This document shows positions 13,121 to 25,330 of a stretch of 64,000 bases of DNA, one piece after another. Source of the DNA: Isoetes taiwanensis. Lineage: Eukaryota; Streptophyta; Lycopodiopsida; Isoetales; Isoetaceae. The position numbers were made by a program, and so were the translations under genes. Each line of letters starts with the position of its first letter. Positions within the stretch are counted from its first letter, which is position 1. The notes beneath the pieces were generated by a model. It saw nothing but the letters and a program-made list of their open reading frames with translations. It was not told the origin of the DNA and did no database searches. The stretch is taken from the NCBI GenBank assembly GCA_021234155.1, contig JAJEKV010000588.1:1-64000 (forward strand), in the 5' to 3' direction.

Positions 13121-14565
13121 GTGGTTTTCTTGTTTTATTATATTTCCAAATTTGAAGCCGGTGAGTTTGAGTTTGGAAAGTGGAGTCGTGCGGAAGAAAG
13201 CCAAGCCAAATCAAGGCAAAAGAAGTATCAAATGTTGAATTTTTATCGTTTTTTTGAAGTTCCTTTGAGGTCGGGGAAGATCAACATCAAAGGAAATCAA
13301 GCACGCATTGGCGAAGTTCAATGAACTCCTTGAAAAGTATACGAATGGCCCTACCAACAATGAAGTGAGGACTCGTTTTGCAAGAGCATTTGTATGGCGA
13401 GAACACCCCTAAGGCTTTGGTGACCCAGAAAATTACAAGGTAAATTGGGCATCTTTAGCGGAGACTCCCGCAGATTTTTACGTAGTTCATAAGAGTAAAG
13501 ATCATGAAGCAAATTGTTTTGAAGCTAACCTCAATGTGATTATCAATCACATTAGAAGCTTGTCGGACATGCAAAAAGAAAATTTGAAGAAGAAATTAAA
13601 AGGAAAAAAGGCAGCTTTGTTGAAGAAGGTAGGTGCGATTACAATGTCTTTGATGCTACTTGCACTTTATTGTACAAGCAAATTTCGAGAGAAGAGAGAA
13701 TCTATCAAACTTTCTGGTCAGATTTGCCTAACAACCAAGCTTTGGTTGCATACTTGAAGAAAGAAGAAGCAAGTTTAATGGATTTACTTTACGAAACTAT
13801 TGGGAGTGCTAATGTTCTTTGATGCAAAAAGTTGAAGGAAGAAATCAAATCCTTGGAAGTGAATATTGAAGCATATGGCCATAGGATGGAGTTTTGGAAT
13901 GCAAAGTCAAACACATATCTCTGCTATCTTGATTTCAATAAAGGTAGAGAAGGAACTCAAAGTTCACATGGGTGTTTATGATCTGCCTCGAGATCAATTT
14001 CTTTGAAAAAGATGTGAAGGTTGTGGTTTGAGTTTTAGCTCGATTCACAGTTTTCTTATCAAGTTATCATGTGATCATAAATTTCATGTTTCTTTGCTTT
14101 GGTTACTGTCTTGGATACTATGCATTGTCTGGTGGCGGGTTGTGGGGTAGAAGTGCGACAAGCTTGAGCAAGAACTTGGTTACTTTAAAAGCGGATGAAG
14201 ATGAAGTAACCGAGGGTATGAAGAGTCTTCGATGAAGATGTGAAGGTGACAAAGGTCACAAAGGTGAAAGGAAAAGGTAAAGACATGGGTGAGGATTCCA
14301 ACTCTGTTACTGGCCGAAAGTATGACAAACCTATTTCCAAAGATTTTGTTGCTAAGAGGAAAGGCAAGAAGAAGATTCTTAGGGGCGACAACAACAAAGC
14401 TTCTCTGTTACATGCTTCTCTGTTACACTGCTTCTCGATTCTGGCTCAACACATGAAGAGCCTACTCCTTCAAAGTCACCATTCTGGATATCAATCGATG
14501 AGGAAGACCTCACTCTTGCGAGAGAAGTTTATAAGGAAATTTGGATAAGCAGATTGCTAACTGCG
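13121..14565 (+). pseudogene. Broken ORF of unknown function within the transposon remnant
   Basis: Coding-like frames follow each other on + with shifts between them. They read SKFEAGEFEFGKWSRAEE, then FNELLEKYTNGPTNNEVRT, ADFYVVHKSKDHEANCFEA, RIYQTFWSDLPNNQALVAYL and, near the end, SPFWISIDEEDLTLAREVY. The middle is lysine-rich (KKKLKGKKAALLKK), with another basic run near 14240-14380 that could be a nuclear signal. In-frame stops and at least three frameshifts interrupt it. I recognise no family. It converges on the transposase-like pseudogene and may be its accessory ORF. Confidence 0.35.
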
Positions 14566-15873
14566 AGGTTAAAGTTGAAGTTTGGTTTTGAAACAATCTT
14601 AAGTTTTCAATGTTAGCTACTTTCTGTCGGGTAAATTTTGAGTATGATCCGCAATTTTGTGAATATATGGCCAGGTCTCTAAGTTATTGAATATGTAAAC
14701 TACATGTTGAATATGTGGCAGTGCGCAATTTTTGAATGTGACCATGTACGTAACCACTTGAATATATGAACTTTGTGCTTCTTTTAAAATTTTTGTATAT
14801 TTTTTTTTTTTTTTTTCTTCATTGGTTCGAGTTCTCTTGTTTATGCAAAGTGTTTTGTACACGTAACCAATTCTTACAATTCAAGCGATATTACGCAATA
14901 CCACGGAAGAATTAAAACAATTCAAATGATATTCAAACAATTCAATTGATATTCGCAATACCCGAAGTATTACGCAATACAATTCAAACATGCATACAAC
15001 TCAAATTCTATTTGCCCTTTCCCATGGTTTATGGCTTGCACACAATCTTAAAGATCATCGAGACAATTCCAAGTGATTATACTACTAAAGAAACTTTGAA
15101 CACTCTTTTGCAAATCTTAGCTCCTTTGCCCGGGTCATTGACCAATTTTTGACCTGGTCAATGGCGATCTTTTGAAATAGCTAAGTGCATCGACTTGAGA
15201 GAAAGTTTTATATCTACTTAAGTACATCTCTCAAGCATATAAACCCAAATTTGGATTCAACACGAAATACATTAAGGCACTGCTAGCATTTGGCATTTGA
15301 AGTACCACGATCTTTTTTCGGAATTGGGAAATCGGTGCAAAAAGTGTATGAGCTTCATTCTTGCAAGATCAAGGTATAGATTGGTTGCCATGTGCAACTT
15401 TGGAGGTCTACACCAACTCAATTGAGGGATTACCGGGATGCGCAACCAAATCTTACATTTCAAAATAAACACTGCAACTAGTTCTTACTATTCAAACTAG
15501 ATTACGCAATAGCAAAAAGAATGAAACTTTTCTTTATTACTTGAATATGAATGTTACAATTGAATACAATTTGGTTAGCACTAGCAATGCTTGTATGATA
15601 GTAAAGAATCATTTGGTTCCATTTCTCATTGAAGAACTTCGGTGCGAGGCTCATCCTCATCTACTAAGCTATACGCATAAAGACTACTCTTGTGCTCCAA
15701 AACTTCGATCTAAAAGATGATCATGAACATCCTTTGGAAGTTTGTATATGTTTTCACTTACAGCCACCATATCAAAGCAACACGACATGACCAAGTGGCT
15801 GTATGCATTGCACTCTGGTGCATCTTCAAGCAATTCAAATTCACTACCTCCTAAAACTTATAATACTTACACG

Positions 15874-17885
15874 AGAGGACCACTTCTCTTCTAGCAAATT
15901 TAGCACCCATGCATCTTTAAAGGCCCTCTCTACAATGTGTTTAGGCTTAGTGCATTTGATGATGTAGAAGTCTACCTGTTCCTTGTTGTTGGCCTCAGAT
16001 GGTACTGCAAAATTATCCCCAACATCAACTACATCAGAAACCCATTCATGATCCCCTTCATAGATAGGACCCTGTAATGTTTCCAGCTCGTCTTCAGCAC
16101 CTGGAATTAGTTCAGAATAAACCCAAGATCCTATTCTGCTTTTGTTTATGCACTTCCCAAACTTTCCTACCCAACAGTAATTACAGAAGCAACTGAAATC
16201 CATATGAGCAACCTGAGTAGGGTCATTGGAATGCACAGGTCTGATACAATGCAACTTTCTGGAACATGTTAATGTCTTACAATCATGACTGTCACTTCTA
16301 TCAACCTCATTGATAGCTATCTCCCAAAAATATCTGCAAAAGGAATCATGTAAAATAACATGCAATGCAAACAACATGTAAAACCTGAACTACTGTGTAC
16401 CTGCAAGGATGATCTCCTTCATTATCAATCGACTTAAAATGTGCTCACGCAAAACACAAGCTGCATCATCGCATTCCTTAGTGGTCTTGAATTCCTCTTC
16501 AACATCTCATGTGTGAGGGGCTCTTTTTATTCTGACACCGGCACCATCATGCTCTGCAAGGATTGATTCTGAGAATTTTAAAGAAATGCCAATTAAAAAG
16601 AACCAATAGACTAAAATAAAAGTAATTACCTTTGCCATGATATGATGCAAAAGAAATTCCGGTGTATTGGTTTTCGGTGCTTTGAAAGAACACGCCTAGG
16701 AAGTAGAACATCCTTGCTCCTTTAAATTGATGGGAACATCCATGGACCACATGACATGATTCTTGTAATGGACACCCTTGTCGACAAAGGAAAACTACAT
16801 GTTTTTGCAAACAATGTTGAGCGAAGATTACATCATGTTCTCTATCATCACTTATGTAAAAATGTGTTTCCTTAATGATCTTTCTATTATACATTACGTA
16901 GAAGGTGGAGCATGCCTATATGTGATGTGCACCAAAAATGGTGCATTGGTCATTCCTCAATGCAAGCTTTGTATTTCTTGTTGGATTTTGAAGGTGTAGT
17001 TCTACGCAAAGTCAATCCTTTGAAACTATAGTGTCCTTTGGAAAAGGCTGCCAAACACTCCCTAAAGCTGTTTTGCTTGCCATCGGCTTCATAATTATAA
17101 GGGATGAATGGAATGAGGAAGGTATCGACAAATTGGAACAACTCACGCTTTCTTTGGTGTCGTCTTGTAAACAAGCTTGGTGGCGGGTTTGGGAGCTTCC
17201 TACAAAAGAAGCAAAAACATATATCGATTACCACCTTTTTGGATTTAACATTTCAAGTTACTTGTAATACCTTCTTCTTAGCCCGGATCTTCTTTCGACC
17301 TGAATTCTCATCAAGCGGTCTTACCCGGCACCACCTTTCTTACGTCACGAATTCTCGGCGGTGATCTTGCCCGGCACCACCTTTCTTCGACCGGCCTTTG
17401 TTCTTCCCTGCCGGTCTTCTCGGGCAGCTCCTTTCTTCTTAACAAGTTTTTCCTTCTCGGCAAATGTTACCTTGTCCTCCTCATAAAACTGTTATGTTCA
17501 AAAGAAGAGTTTGAGGCAAAAAGAATATCTCATTTAAGAATAACAATTTGAATTACCTTATCAAATGTCTTCCAATCTACTTGATGGTTCAACTTGTAAT
17601 CTCTTTCTTTTGGACAAGTTGGCACTTTGTTTTTCCACAAGCCTTGCATTTAAGCGTGAGACAATTATGTTGATGCCACTCTTACGATTCATCCTTAGGA
17701 CATACCAAAGATCTCCAAAGCTCAGAGGTTGAAGCATATGTAGCTTTAGATGCATTGCGGGTTGGTCCTATACCACATACATCACAATTGCATGTGCAAT
17801 TTGGACCATGGAGGTCCGATCTAATCTTACTTTGTTTATGGCTTTGTCTCACAAAGTCAACTCTCAAATGGTAGATCTGTGACAA
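15874..17885 (-). pseudogene. Transposase-like protein pseudogene (DFAENY / DGC-QFK / HGKG family)
   Basis: Read leftwards, blocks appear in the order of a widespread uncharacterised family found in plants and invertebrates. First comes a Cys-rich region (CPKDE, then WHQxxCLxxxxCxxCG; 17.7-17.6 kb). A basic stretch follows (FYEEDKVTFAEKEKLVKKKG, starting 17488), then DFA-stop-NYTFKIQQEIQ at about 17013-16970. VHITYRHAPPS and HFYISDDREHDVIFAQHC come next, then GCSHQFKGARMFYF with SYHGKG. Last is a Cys motif (CFCNYC, then CINKSRIGSW). Introns with GT/AG ends are visible at 17489-17556, 16554-16629 and 16334-16400, the second joining HGKG to EHDGAG in frame. Stops replace the Glu of DFAENY (17002-17004) and a following Trp, and the expected Asp before GCSHQFK reads His. 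Several one-base shifts add to the decay. It was probably a transposon-borne gene; it cannot be active as written. Confidence 0.6.
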
Positions 17886-20214
17886 GTCTCTCTATCTTTT
17901 ACCTTCGACATATGGAGGCTTTAGAGCATGGAATCTTTGTAAATGATATTTGAAAGTATGGATATTGCCTTTCAAATCGTTGGAAGAAAACTTCTGCTGC
18001 GAAGCGGCAACAACATATCAACAACCTTAAGTTGAAAATCTTAAACCTTAACAATTTGAAAACAAATTGCTTTAAAATTACAATGTCTCTTCAAGAAAGT
18101 GTAGTGCATGCAATATCTTCTTTTCTGAAGTTGCTTTTATCTTGATGACATGTTTCTTACATGGGGAAACTCTTGTATTGTGTCTCCAAAAATCCACCAC
18201 TAGTTTTTCTCGTCATAAGAGAGTTTGTCACATCTAATCTTATTTTTGAACATGGACCATGGACCCTCACCAAGTTCAGCATCTACTCTTCTTCTTCAAT
18301 GATTTGTGACAATCTTTTACGTTCATGCATAGAGTTACGGAGAAATTTGATTTGTTAATATTGGTATTGGCGGCATAAACCATGGCGACAATTCTTGCCC
18401 TCTTAATATCTGTTTTCTTCTCATTCTTATGATGCAAAGAGTTCTTTAAATTCTCCACAATTTTCTTCATTCTGATTCATCCTTGGAGTTAGGAACAACA
18501 AGTTGGGGTAGCCACTTCGTGAGACTTAATTATCTCTTTCCTATCCCTACAACTTGCATTAACAAGAACCTTTTTCACCTTCACTTTTGCAACCTTTTTG
18601 ATAGCATTCTCTTCTTCCATGTGCTTAGATCACCTTGGAGCAATGCTTCTTCATCTCTTTGCAATTTCCCTTTCCCTCTTAAGCTCTCTCTTTTCTCCTT
18701 AACTTCGACTCTATACCTTCTAAAAGCATGACAATCTGCTAGAAAAAAAGAATCTGAAGTGAAAAAAGTCAAAGAAACCTTTGTAGAGTTGTTAAATCAT
18801 GCAAACCTTGCTTACCTTGAAAATGAGGTTGATCATGACATTGGGTTCCTTGTGTATTATCTTGGTGACACCCTTCATAACAAGAAAAAGACAACAAAGA
18901 TTAGCAAAAGAAAAGTTCAAAAGTAAATTCAAGGAATCAATTCCTTGAAATCGACTTAAAAAGAAGGTTGCACACCTTCTTCACTTTGGACATCTTGAGT
19001 TCCCTGTTGGCGCCACCCTTCAGACTCTTGGAAATCACCTTCATGGTAAGAAGGTTGCAAATCTTCATGAAATGCAGACTCTTCATTGTCTCCATAAGGT
19101 TCGGGATTGTGGACGATAAACATTTTTTAGAATTAAAGCAAACATCAACAAATAAGGAAAGAAATCAACAACAAATATGTAAGTTCAAAATTACGAATCT
19201 ATAGGAATTGATGTAGCCATATGTAGCGATCTTGTCGGCTTCTTTCGGTTCAAAGCAAACTCATAGATTAATATGCATTTAAGCATACATGAAAATGAAA
19301 TGCATCATGATCCTCAATTACCATGGTAAATATCTAGCACAAATTCGCTTGCATTGGCTGAAACTTGTTGCCTCTGTTCTTGAATACGCACTTGCGGCGG
19401 ATTCGACAAATTGCATCAACAATTGGGAACAAGCGCCAAAAATTTTCGGTCGACTCACGGAAAACTTGGAGGCTAGATAGCGGTTTTGCAACATCAAAAT
19501 TAACTTGATTCTTGCACACATATGCGAAAAGCTTCTCTCCATTCCGCCATAGACAGAATTGGAGAAATCTAGCAGCAAAGAAATTCATGGTATTTATACT
19601 CTGAAGAACTTCAAAACCGCCAAATTTACTTTCAAATTGCTTGTCGAATATGGCGTCATCACCTCGCATCAGCAGCACGGATCAACAACCCGCACGGATT
19701 GCTGAAGTGGCAATTTCTGGGCCGGATCGGATCGACCAAGCGAATTTGGCGCCCGGGGAGGAAATGGCGGGTGAAGTGCTATGGCGAAGCGAAAAAATTT
19801 CACTTGCGGGTCCGGCGCACCGAGCCCGGCCAAGCGTCGCCCACATAAAAAGTTGAGTACCTTAAAAAAAACACACCCTCAAGCTCTTCAAATCAAAAGG
19901 CATATTTCAACACTCCAAAATGTGTCCAGCAGGCTCAAGTACTCAATATATATGTTATGACTTGCAGATAAAGACATGCCTTTTGTTTATCCTCAGCATT
20001 CAACAGTATAGCTGTCACAATTGAATAACTCAAAATGTATAACTTACCTTCATGCATGACTGAATAGTTGTTTATGTGCTTTATTTCCCATCTATAAGCA
20101 ATGCCAACATGAGAATGAACTAAACCAGTCAACATCAGGCCTGCATAACATCCAGGCATGCAAGTTAGATAGGCAGAATGGAACTTCGAGTACCCATCTG
20201 TATAGTTGCTTATC

Positions 20215-21593
20215 TCAAAGATTCAAGTCGGACGGATGGATTATCTCTTGCTTTTGCTTAGCACCCAAGTAATTCTCAACCTGCACAAATAATTAAAACA
20301 TTATCAGGATAGGGCCTCAGCTCTTTCTCATTCTCTTAAAAAGTTCTCTGATCAATCTTGGGCAACAACCAACATGTTCGTTGCCATCAAAATGGATTTT
20401 TTGTTAGCTTGGAAAAATAGGATGCTCGGACAGTTCTCATTACAACACAAGGTGCAGCCTGCCATGAAGATTTGCTATGGCTTTGGCCATAGCTCCTCCT
20501 TTCTTCCAACTATCAATTTTGGGACTCTGTATACCTCTGCATTCCGCGGCTAAGAATCCTGGCATAAATCGATCAGCATCAACCTCAAAATCCAGAAACA
20601 ATGGGCCTGTAAAGATCTGCATCTCTGATGAATACTTGTCATATTCAAGAAAGCAATGTACCTTGCTTTACCATGACGGCATCCTAGATCATACAAAAAT
20701 TATAACTGACATCCAATTCTATAGAATCATAGGAGAGCACTAGCAAATTGTTGCCTACAGCATACAGCAGTCCAACTATTCCACAAGCATCTGCACAACC
20801 TGCATTATGATAGTAATGACACTTTAATAATATGGATAAAACACCATGTGTTTAGGCAAATATACCAGAGAAACAGTCTCGAAGGCTGTCCCTTCTTGCC
20901 ATGCTAGAAAATAGCCAAACACATCATTCTCAAGTAACGACCAATTTTGTTTAATAAGCTCTGCCTTTAGACTTATGCATATAGCATGCCGCAGGTCAGG
21001 CAATGATATAGATTCTTCGTCTTCAGTTTTTACAGCGAAGTTCTGCAGTCCGGTGCTGGCCCCTGCTACTTCGAAATTGATTCTTACCTGCTTGCCCTCC
21101 TTTCACAAATTTCGGCAGTCTGCAAGCTTGTTCTGGCCCACTATAACCACTGCAGCTTGCCCTCCTTTAATGAACTCCGGCAGTCTGCAAACCCTTCCGG
21201 CCCACTGTCCGGCGGCCCATGGGATAGCGAAAAACAAAACCAGGAGGTGGACAAATTTAGTCGAAGTTCATCTGCTGCTCCTGCCAGAAGAAAAAACCTA
21301 AGCTCCATAATGTGGCAAAGTTACAGACACGATTCAGCAAAATCACAAGTAGCATACCTCTTCTGACCCATAATTCAAAGACAGCCAAGCTTCGCAATCT
21401 CTGCTGCTTACCCCTTCCCACCCTTCCACACAATCGCTCCCGTCCTCAAAATAAACCGATCCCTGGCTCCTCCACCCACACACAACCGATCAGCCACGCT
21501 TCCCCAAGAACGCACGCATACGATGACCTTCCCCATCCTCCCAAGCAACTCCAGCCGTACATCCTGCCACGTGCCAAAATCAACGGCCCACAA
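20215..21593 (-). CDS. Multi-exon gene of unknown function, probably damaged
   Basis: Coherent exons on minus: a first exon ending at a GT donor at 21411; one from 21280 (acceptor TGGCAG) reading DELRLNLSTSWFCF; a long open block about 21100-20866 containing INFEVAGASTGLQNFAVK and LKAELIKQNWSLLENDVFGY before a GT donor at 20865; a block near 20800-20715 (CGIVGLLYAVGNNLLVLSYD); one near 20690-20440 (MQIFTGPLFLDFEVDADRF ... AMAKAIANLHG); and a last exon 20280-20215 (acceptor GTGCAG) with VENYLGAKQKQEIIHPSDLN, then L and a stop. A further exon-like block (20141-20039, donor GTAAGT) may be an alternative end. I do not recognise the protein. A 65-bp tandem duplication interrupts the frame at 21.1-21.2 kb. 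Confidence 0.45.
21091..21220 (-). repeat. 65-bp tandem duplication inside the gene at 20.2-21.6 kb
   Basis: CTTGCCCTCCTTT begins at 21091 and again at 21156, each followed by a GGCAGTCTGCAA block and GGCCCACT. The two copies have diverged slightly. On the minus strand both encode DCRxxLKEGK-like residues, and the second brings a stop codon, so removing one copy would restore a simple open frame. Confidence 0.65.
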
Positions 21594-21640
21594 TGCCCTA
21601 ACCTCAAACGATCGTCCATCCAGACAGCGCCCTATGAGAA

Positions 21641-21653
21641 TATATATATATAC
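21641..21653 (-). promoter_or_regulatory. TATA-box candidate for the minus-strand gene at 20.2-21.6 kb
   Basis: TATATATATATA lies just upstream (minus strand) of the first coding-like exon. GGCCCA motifs, typical of plant site II promoter elements, follow at about 21587. This supports transcription leftwards from here. Confidence 0.4.
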
Positions 21654-21980
21654 AAGAAATTAATTGATTTTCTGGACACTCATGAGTAGAGAGGATCACA
21701 TGCTGTAATATTGCTGAATGTTAGAATGAAATTGAGTACCCAGAAAAGGGAACACTCAAGTTGAGTCAGAGTTCTGATCAAATGCATGCATCTATTTAAC
21801 TCTGCTTCATTCATTTCACGTATCTCCAATGTCTTTTTATCTCAGGTTACTATGAGGTATATTACATAGCTTGCTTTAAAGTCGTATTTAATTAAAGTGG
21901 GACAAATCTCGAATTTTGGGACTCAGACTGAAAATGGGACTCATACAGACAAATTTTTTTTCATTGAATCGTTGTTAGAT

Positions 21981-22292
21981 CGGGGGGGGGAGGGGAAGGG
22001 GAAAGGAAGGGGAGAAGTTGGGGAGAAGTTGAGAGAAGTAAGGAAGGGGTTAAGTTAGAAGAAGGGGAGGGAGGAAGTTGAAAAGGGGGATGAGAAGAGG
22101 GGGCAAGGGGAGGTGAGAGGAGGGTGCAAGGGAGGTGAGTTCGAAGGGGTGGGGGGGAGAAGAGGGGCAAGGGGAGGTGAGAGGAGGTGCAAGGGAGGTG
22201 AGTTCGGAAGGGGGTGAGAAGAGGGGGCAAGGGGAGGGAAGGGGCAAGGGAGGGAGAGCAAGGGGAGGGAGGGAAGTGGCAAGGGAGGGAGT
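21981..22292 (+). repeat. Polypurine tract with GGGGAGG/GGGGCAAGG minisatellite
   Basis: Roughly 310 bp with almost no pyrimidines on the + strand, built from repeats such as GGGGCAAGGGGAGGTGAGAG and AAGGGAGGTGAGTTCG. It is flanked by AT-rich DNA. Long Pro/Ser/Leu frames on the minus strand are artefacts of this tract. Mirror-repeat purine tracts of this kind can form triplex DNA and are hard to sequence. Confidence 0.85.
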
Positions 22293-22690
22293 CTCCCCAC
22301 CCCTCAAAATAAAAAAATAAATAATACAATATTCATAATATAAATAAATAAATAAATTACAAATTAATTAATTAGAGTTGTCAATGTAATTATAATTAAA
22401 TATATAAATTAGAGAAACATTCTGAGTTAATATATACAATTAATTAATTTAGCCTAGACATTAATTTAGCCTTAGACCATTTTCTGCCTAAAGGAAGGCG
22501 AGAATGTACTTTTAGAGGCGTCCCCGGCAAACATCACGGCGAACTTGAAAAAAAAATAAAAGCTCTCAAAGCAGGATATGAAACTTTTAGACTACTTGAG
22601 CGTTGTTGGCTCATATTAAAACAGAGAAGCTATAAAAAGGCACTAAAAGATAGTCTCGGTTTGATTTTGTGATGCAATCTTGCCTTAGCA

Positions 22691-22864
22691 ATGCCTCTGC
22701 CGGATCCTTTCACGGAAGGAAGTCGTATTTCGGGTGCCAAAAATCCCGCTTACGACCAGCCGCCTCTTAGCGAACCCCCTTTTCCTCTACTTGCCCGAAC
22801 AGGCTTTGGAACTCTGCTTGCTCTTAACTATAAGGTCGTCCAACGACATATCCAGAGCGCTTGA
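22691..22864 (+). CDS. Small open frame, 57 codons, unknown
   Basis: ATG at 22691 opens MPLPDPFTEGSRISGAK, continues PAYDQPPLSEPPFPLLAR and stops at TGA 22862-22864. The composition is protein-like (Pro-rich, then a hydrophobic stretch GFGTLLALNYKVV), but I know no match and see no splice partner. It could be an exon remnant or chance. Confidence 0.2.
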   Translation: MPLPDPFTEGSRISGAKNPAYDQPPLSEPPFPLLARTGFGTLLALNYKVVQRHIQSA

Positions 22865-23534
22865 CATGATTCTTGTACTGATTCAACTTCCCTTAAATAG
22901 TAATCCTTGGCATGCCCAAATACACAACTAAGCCCAAATACAACACAACACACAACACAAGTGCCTCCATTCTCGACTCGGTAGTCGAGAATGAAGCATC
23001 CCTTCATCAATAGGAAGAAATGGTCATGCGGTTGCTCGGGTTTTTGAAACAAAGACCCAATTTGGTGAAAAGTGAGAGCATTCAGAAGCTTGTATGCTAC
23101 CATGGCTCTGCTACCATGCAAGAAAGGCGATTCTTCATCTGCTACCATGCAAGAAAGGCAAGAAAGGCGATTTGCTGGCCAAAATCTGCGTCAAATATTC
23201 ATATTCAAAGCCACATCTTCCACATCAAACACAAATAGAAACCCAAATCCAAAACCGGAAGCACATTTAAGCTCCATACCGAGCTCAAAACTGGAGGCCG
23301 CTGCTTATCTCTAAATCCTTTCATTCCATAGCTTCCTCTGCTGTAGTGTCTTGCGCCCATCTTAGCCAATTACCCTTGTGCTCTGGTTTGGGCAGCACCA
23401 GGGTTGAATCGAATTCAAAGTCGGCTTTTCTGCAGTGATAAGGAGTAAGAAGAGGAAGATGCAGAGGAGCATGTAAATCGGCTTCCCCTATGTGCCGGCT
23501 CGGCCCCTAACAATGGCCTTGAGGGGCCGCCTCC

Positions 23535-23900
23535 TTTCTCTAAATCCTTCTCTAAATCCTTCCTTCCATTCTCTAAATCCTTCCATTCCGGTGCCTCATT
23601 AACTTCTGCTCTGTGCTTCTTTATTTATTTTTTTCCATTCTTTTCTTTGCCTCTCCCGGCATCGGCAACAAGGCGTAGGGGCTCCGCCTCCATACAAGCA
23701 CATTTGAGCGCCATACCCAAGCTCCGTTCCTTGGCTTTGATCCAAGCGGGGAAGAAGCGGGTTTTTGCCTCTATCGCCTTTCATAGTCTCCTTTCTCTAA
23801 ATCCTTCCATTTAGGTGCCTCTCTAAATTACGCTCACTCGTGCTTCTTTTTTTTTTTTCCATTCTTTTCTTTGCCTCTCGGCCCGGCAACAAAGCAAATG
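23535..23900 (+). repeat. Local direct duplication containing CTCTAAATCCTTCC
   Basis: A block running from CTCTAAATCCTTCCATT through GTGCCTC, GTGCTTCTTT and TTCCATTCTTTTCTTTGCCT occurs at about 23570-23665 and again at 23793-23890. Extra copies of TCTAAATCCTT occur at 23310, 23536 and 23548. Upstream, GCTACCATGCAAGAAAGGC is repeated at 23096-23165. Confidence 0.6.
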
Positions 23901-24870
23901 AAGGCGCAAAGCGCCGGAAGAAACAGCATGAATGACGACTAGCAAAAGAAATGACGGCCATACCTTATAAAAAGATCTGCCATAGCCTTCTTGCTCCCGA
24001 TCTTTCCTATTCTTTTTACTGCATGTATGCCCGTTTCTTGCTCCAACTCTTTCAGATTCTTTTTTTTGCATAGCCACGATTTTTAAGTGTTGATTAAGTG
24101 TTGGTTAAGTGTTGGTTAAGCCATGGCGAAATTGATTAAGCCGATTGGGAGCTATGGCGTTGGGAGCTTCTTCCAAGTGGTACAAAAGAACTTACGTCTC
24201 AAAGGTATGTACCAAAGTTTAAAATTCAACCATGGCGGGAAAAAGGCGGGGTATTTGAAATTCAACCATGGGAAAGGGAAAAAGCGGGGGGTAAAATAAT
24301 ACGTTGAAAGCGAAAGTGTAAAATAAATGCTAATAATATAGGATTATATTTTGGCGTGTCCCCAATTTCCTCTTTTCATGTGTGTGCTACTATGTTCACC
24401 GTTAAACATTACGTTGCCATGGTGCGTTTTCTAGGCATATATTCTTATTCTAAGGTAAAAAATTTAACTGCGAAGATCATGATATAATTTACACCTTGTT
24501 TAACCCATTTTGAAGGTTCAAGACACAAAATGGGGACAATGCTATAGGTCTAATAGGCTCCCGTAGGTTATAATGTGCATTATAGGTGCATATCTTTTGC
24601 TATTTACATGTGCATTAGGCATTACTCTTTACATAGCTAAATATGAGCCCAATGGTCCCCTCTTCATATAGCTATATGGTATGGTCCATTAGAAGGGGAG
24701 GGTCCATTGGATATGTGTCCATTAGATAATACATGGGGAAAATACGTAGGAAATTTATGGGAGGGTATTTTTTCATAGCAAATACATAGGATGTTTGAAG
24801 GTTATTCATTTTCGACCTTCTCGGACTACGAGCTTTGAAATTGCCCTTTTTTACTCTGTTTGCCTTTTAG

Positions 24871-25330
24871 GACTTTCGCGAGTCGAGAAAGGCCCTCAAA
24901 CTTTTGCATCTTTTTTTGGTACGCCTTTCTCCTTTCGCGAGTCGAGAAAGGCCTTCGACCCTAAAATCTGCGTTTCGGCTTGAGGCGCCTTTCGACTTCA
25001 GTCGAGAAATGACTTCGACAAAAACTGCGTTTACGGCTTTGAGCGCCTTTCGACTTTTCGAGTCGAGAAAAGGCCTTCTGACTTCCCTAAAACCTGCGTT
25101 TACGGCTTTGACGCCTTTCTCGACTCGCGAGTCGAAAGGCCAATCCCTAAAACTTGCATTTTTTGGCTTTGGTGCCTTTTCGATTTCGCGAGTCGAAAAC
25201 CTCGGCCCTAAAACCTGCGTTTTTGGCTTTTGTTGCCTTTCGACTGTGAGTCGAGAAAGGCCGATTCCCTAAAACTGCGTTTTTGGCTTTGGGCTGCCTT
25301 TCGACTCGCTTGAGTCGAAAGGCTCTTTTT
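24871..25330. repeat. Tandem repeat built on a CGACTCGCGAGTCG palindrome
   Basis: Seven or eight degenerate units of about 60 bp. Each has a palindromic core (TTTCGACTCGCGAGTCGAAA or a variant) followed by CCTAAAACTGCG and TTTTGGCTTTG. The core can form a hairpin in each unit. The overlapping + strand frame (24904-25272, Phe/Thr/Ala-rich) is an artefact of the repeat. Confidence 0.8.

Larger units (their letters stand above)
12780..19860. mobile_element. Probable DNA-transposon remnant (boundaries uncertain)
   Basis: A decayed transposase-like gene (minus strand) and a convergent ORF remnant (plus strand) lie between two GC-rich edges, about 12780-12880 and 19740-19850. Convergent cargo around a transposase-like gene suggests one element of roughly 7 kb. 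I could not find matching terminal inverted repeats or a target duplication, so the limits are only guesses from the change in base composition. Sequence at 17.9-19.7 kb inside it is coding-like in short stretches but unrecognisable. Confidence 0.3.

Noticed and set aside
21961-22329. Long Pro/Ser/Leu frames on the minus strand
   Set aside because: Produced by the polypurine tract in several frames at once; no domain is visible.
24871-25330. CRISPR array
   Set aside because: Units are degenerate and self-complementary without unique spacers, and the window is eukaryotic.
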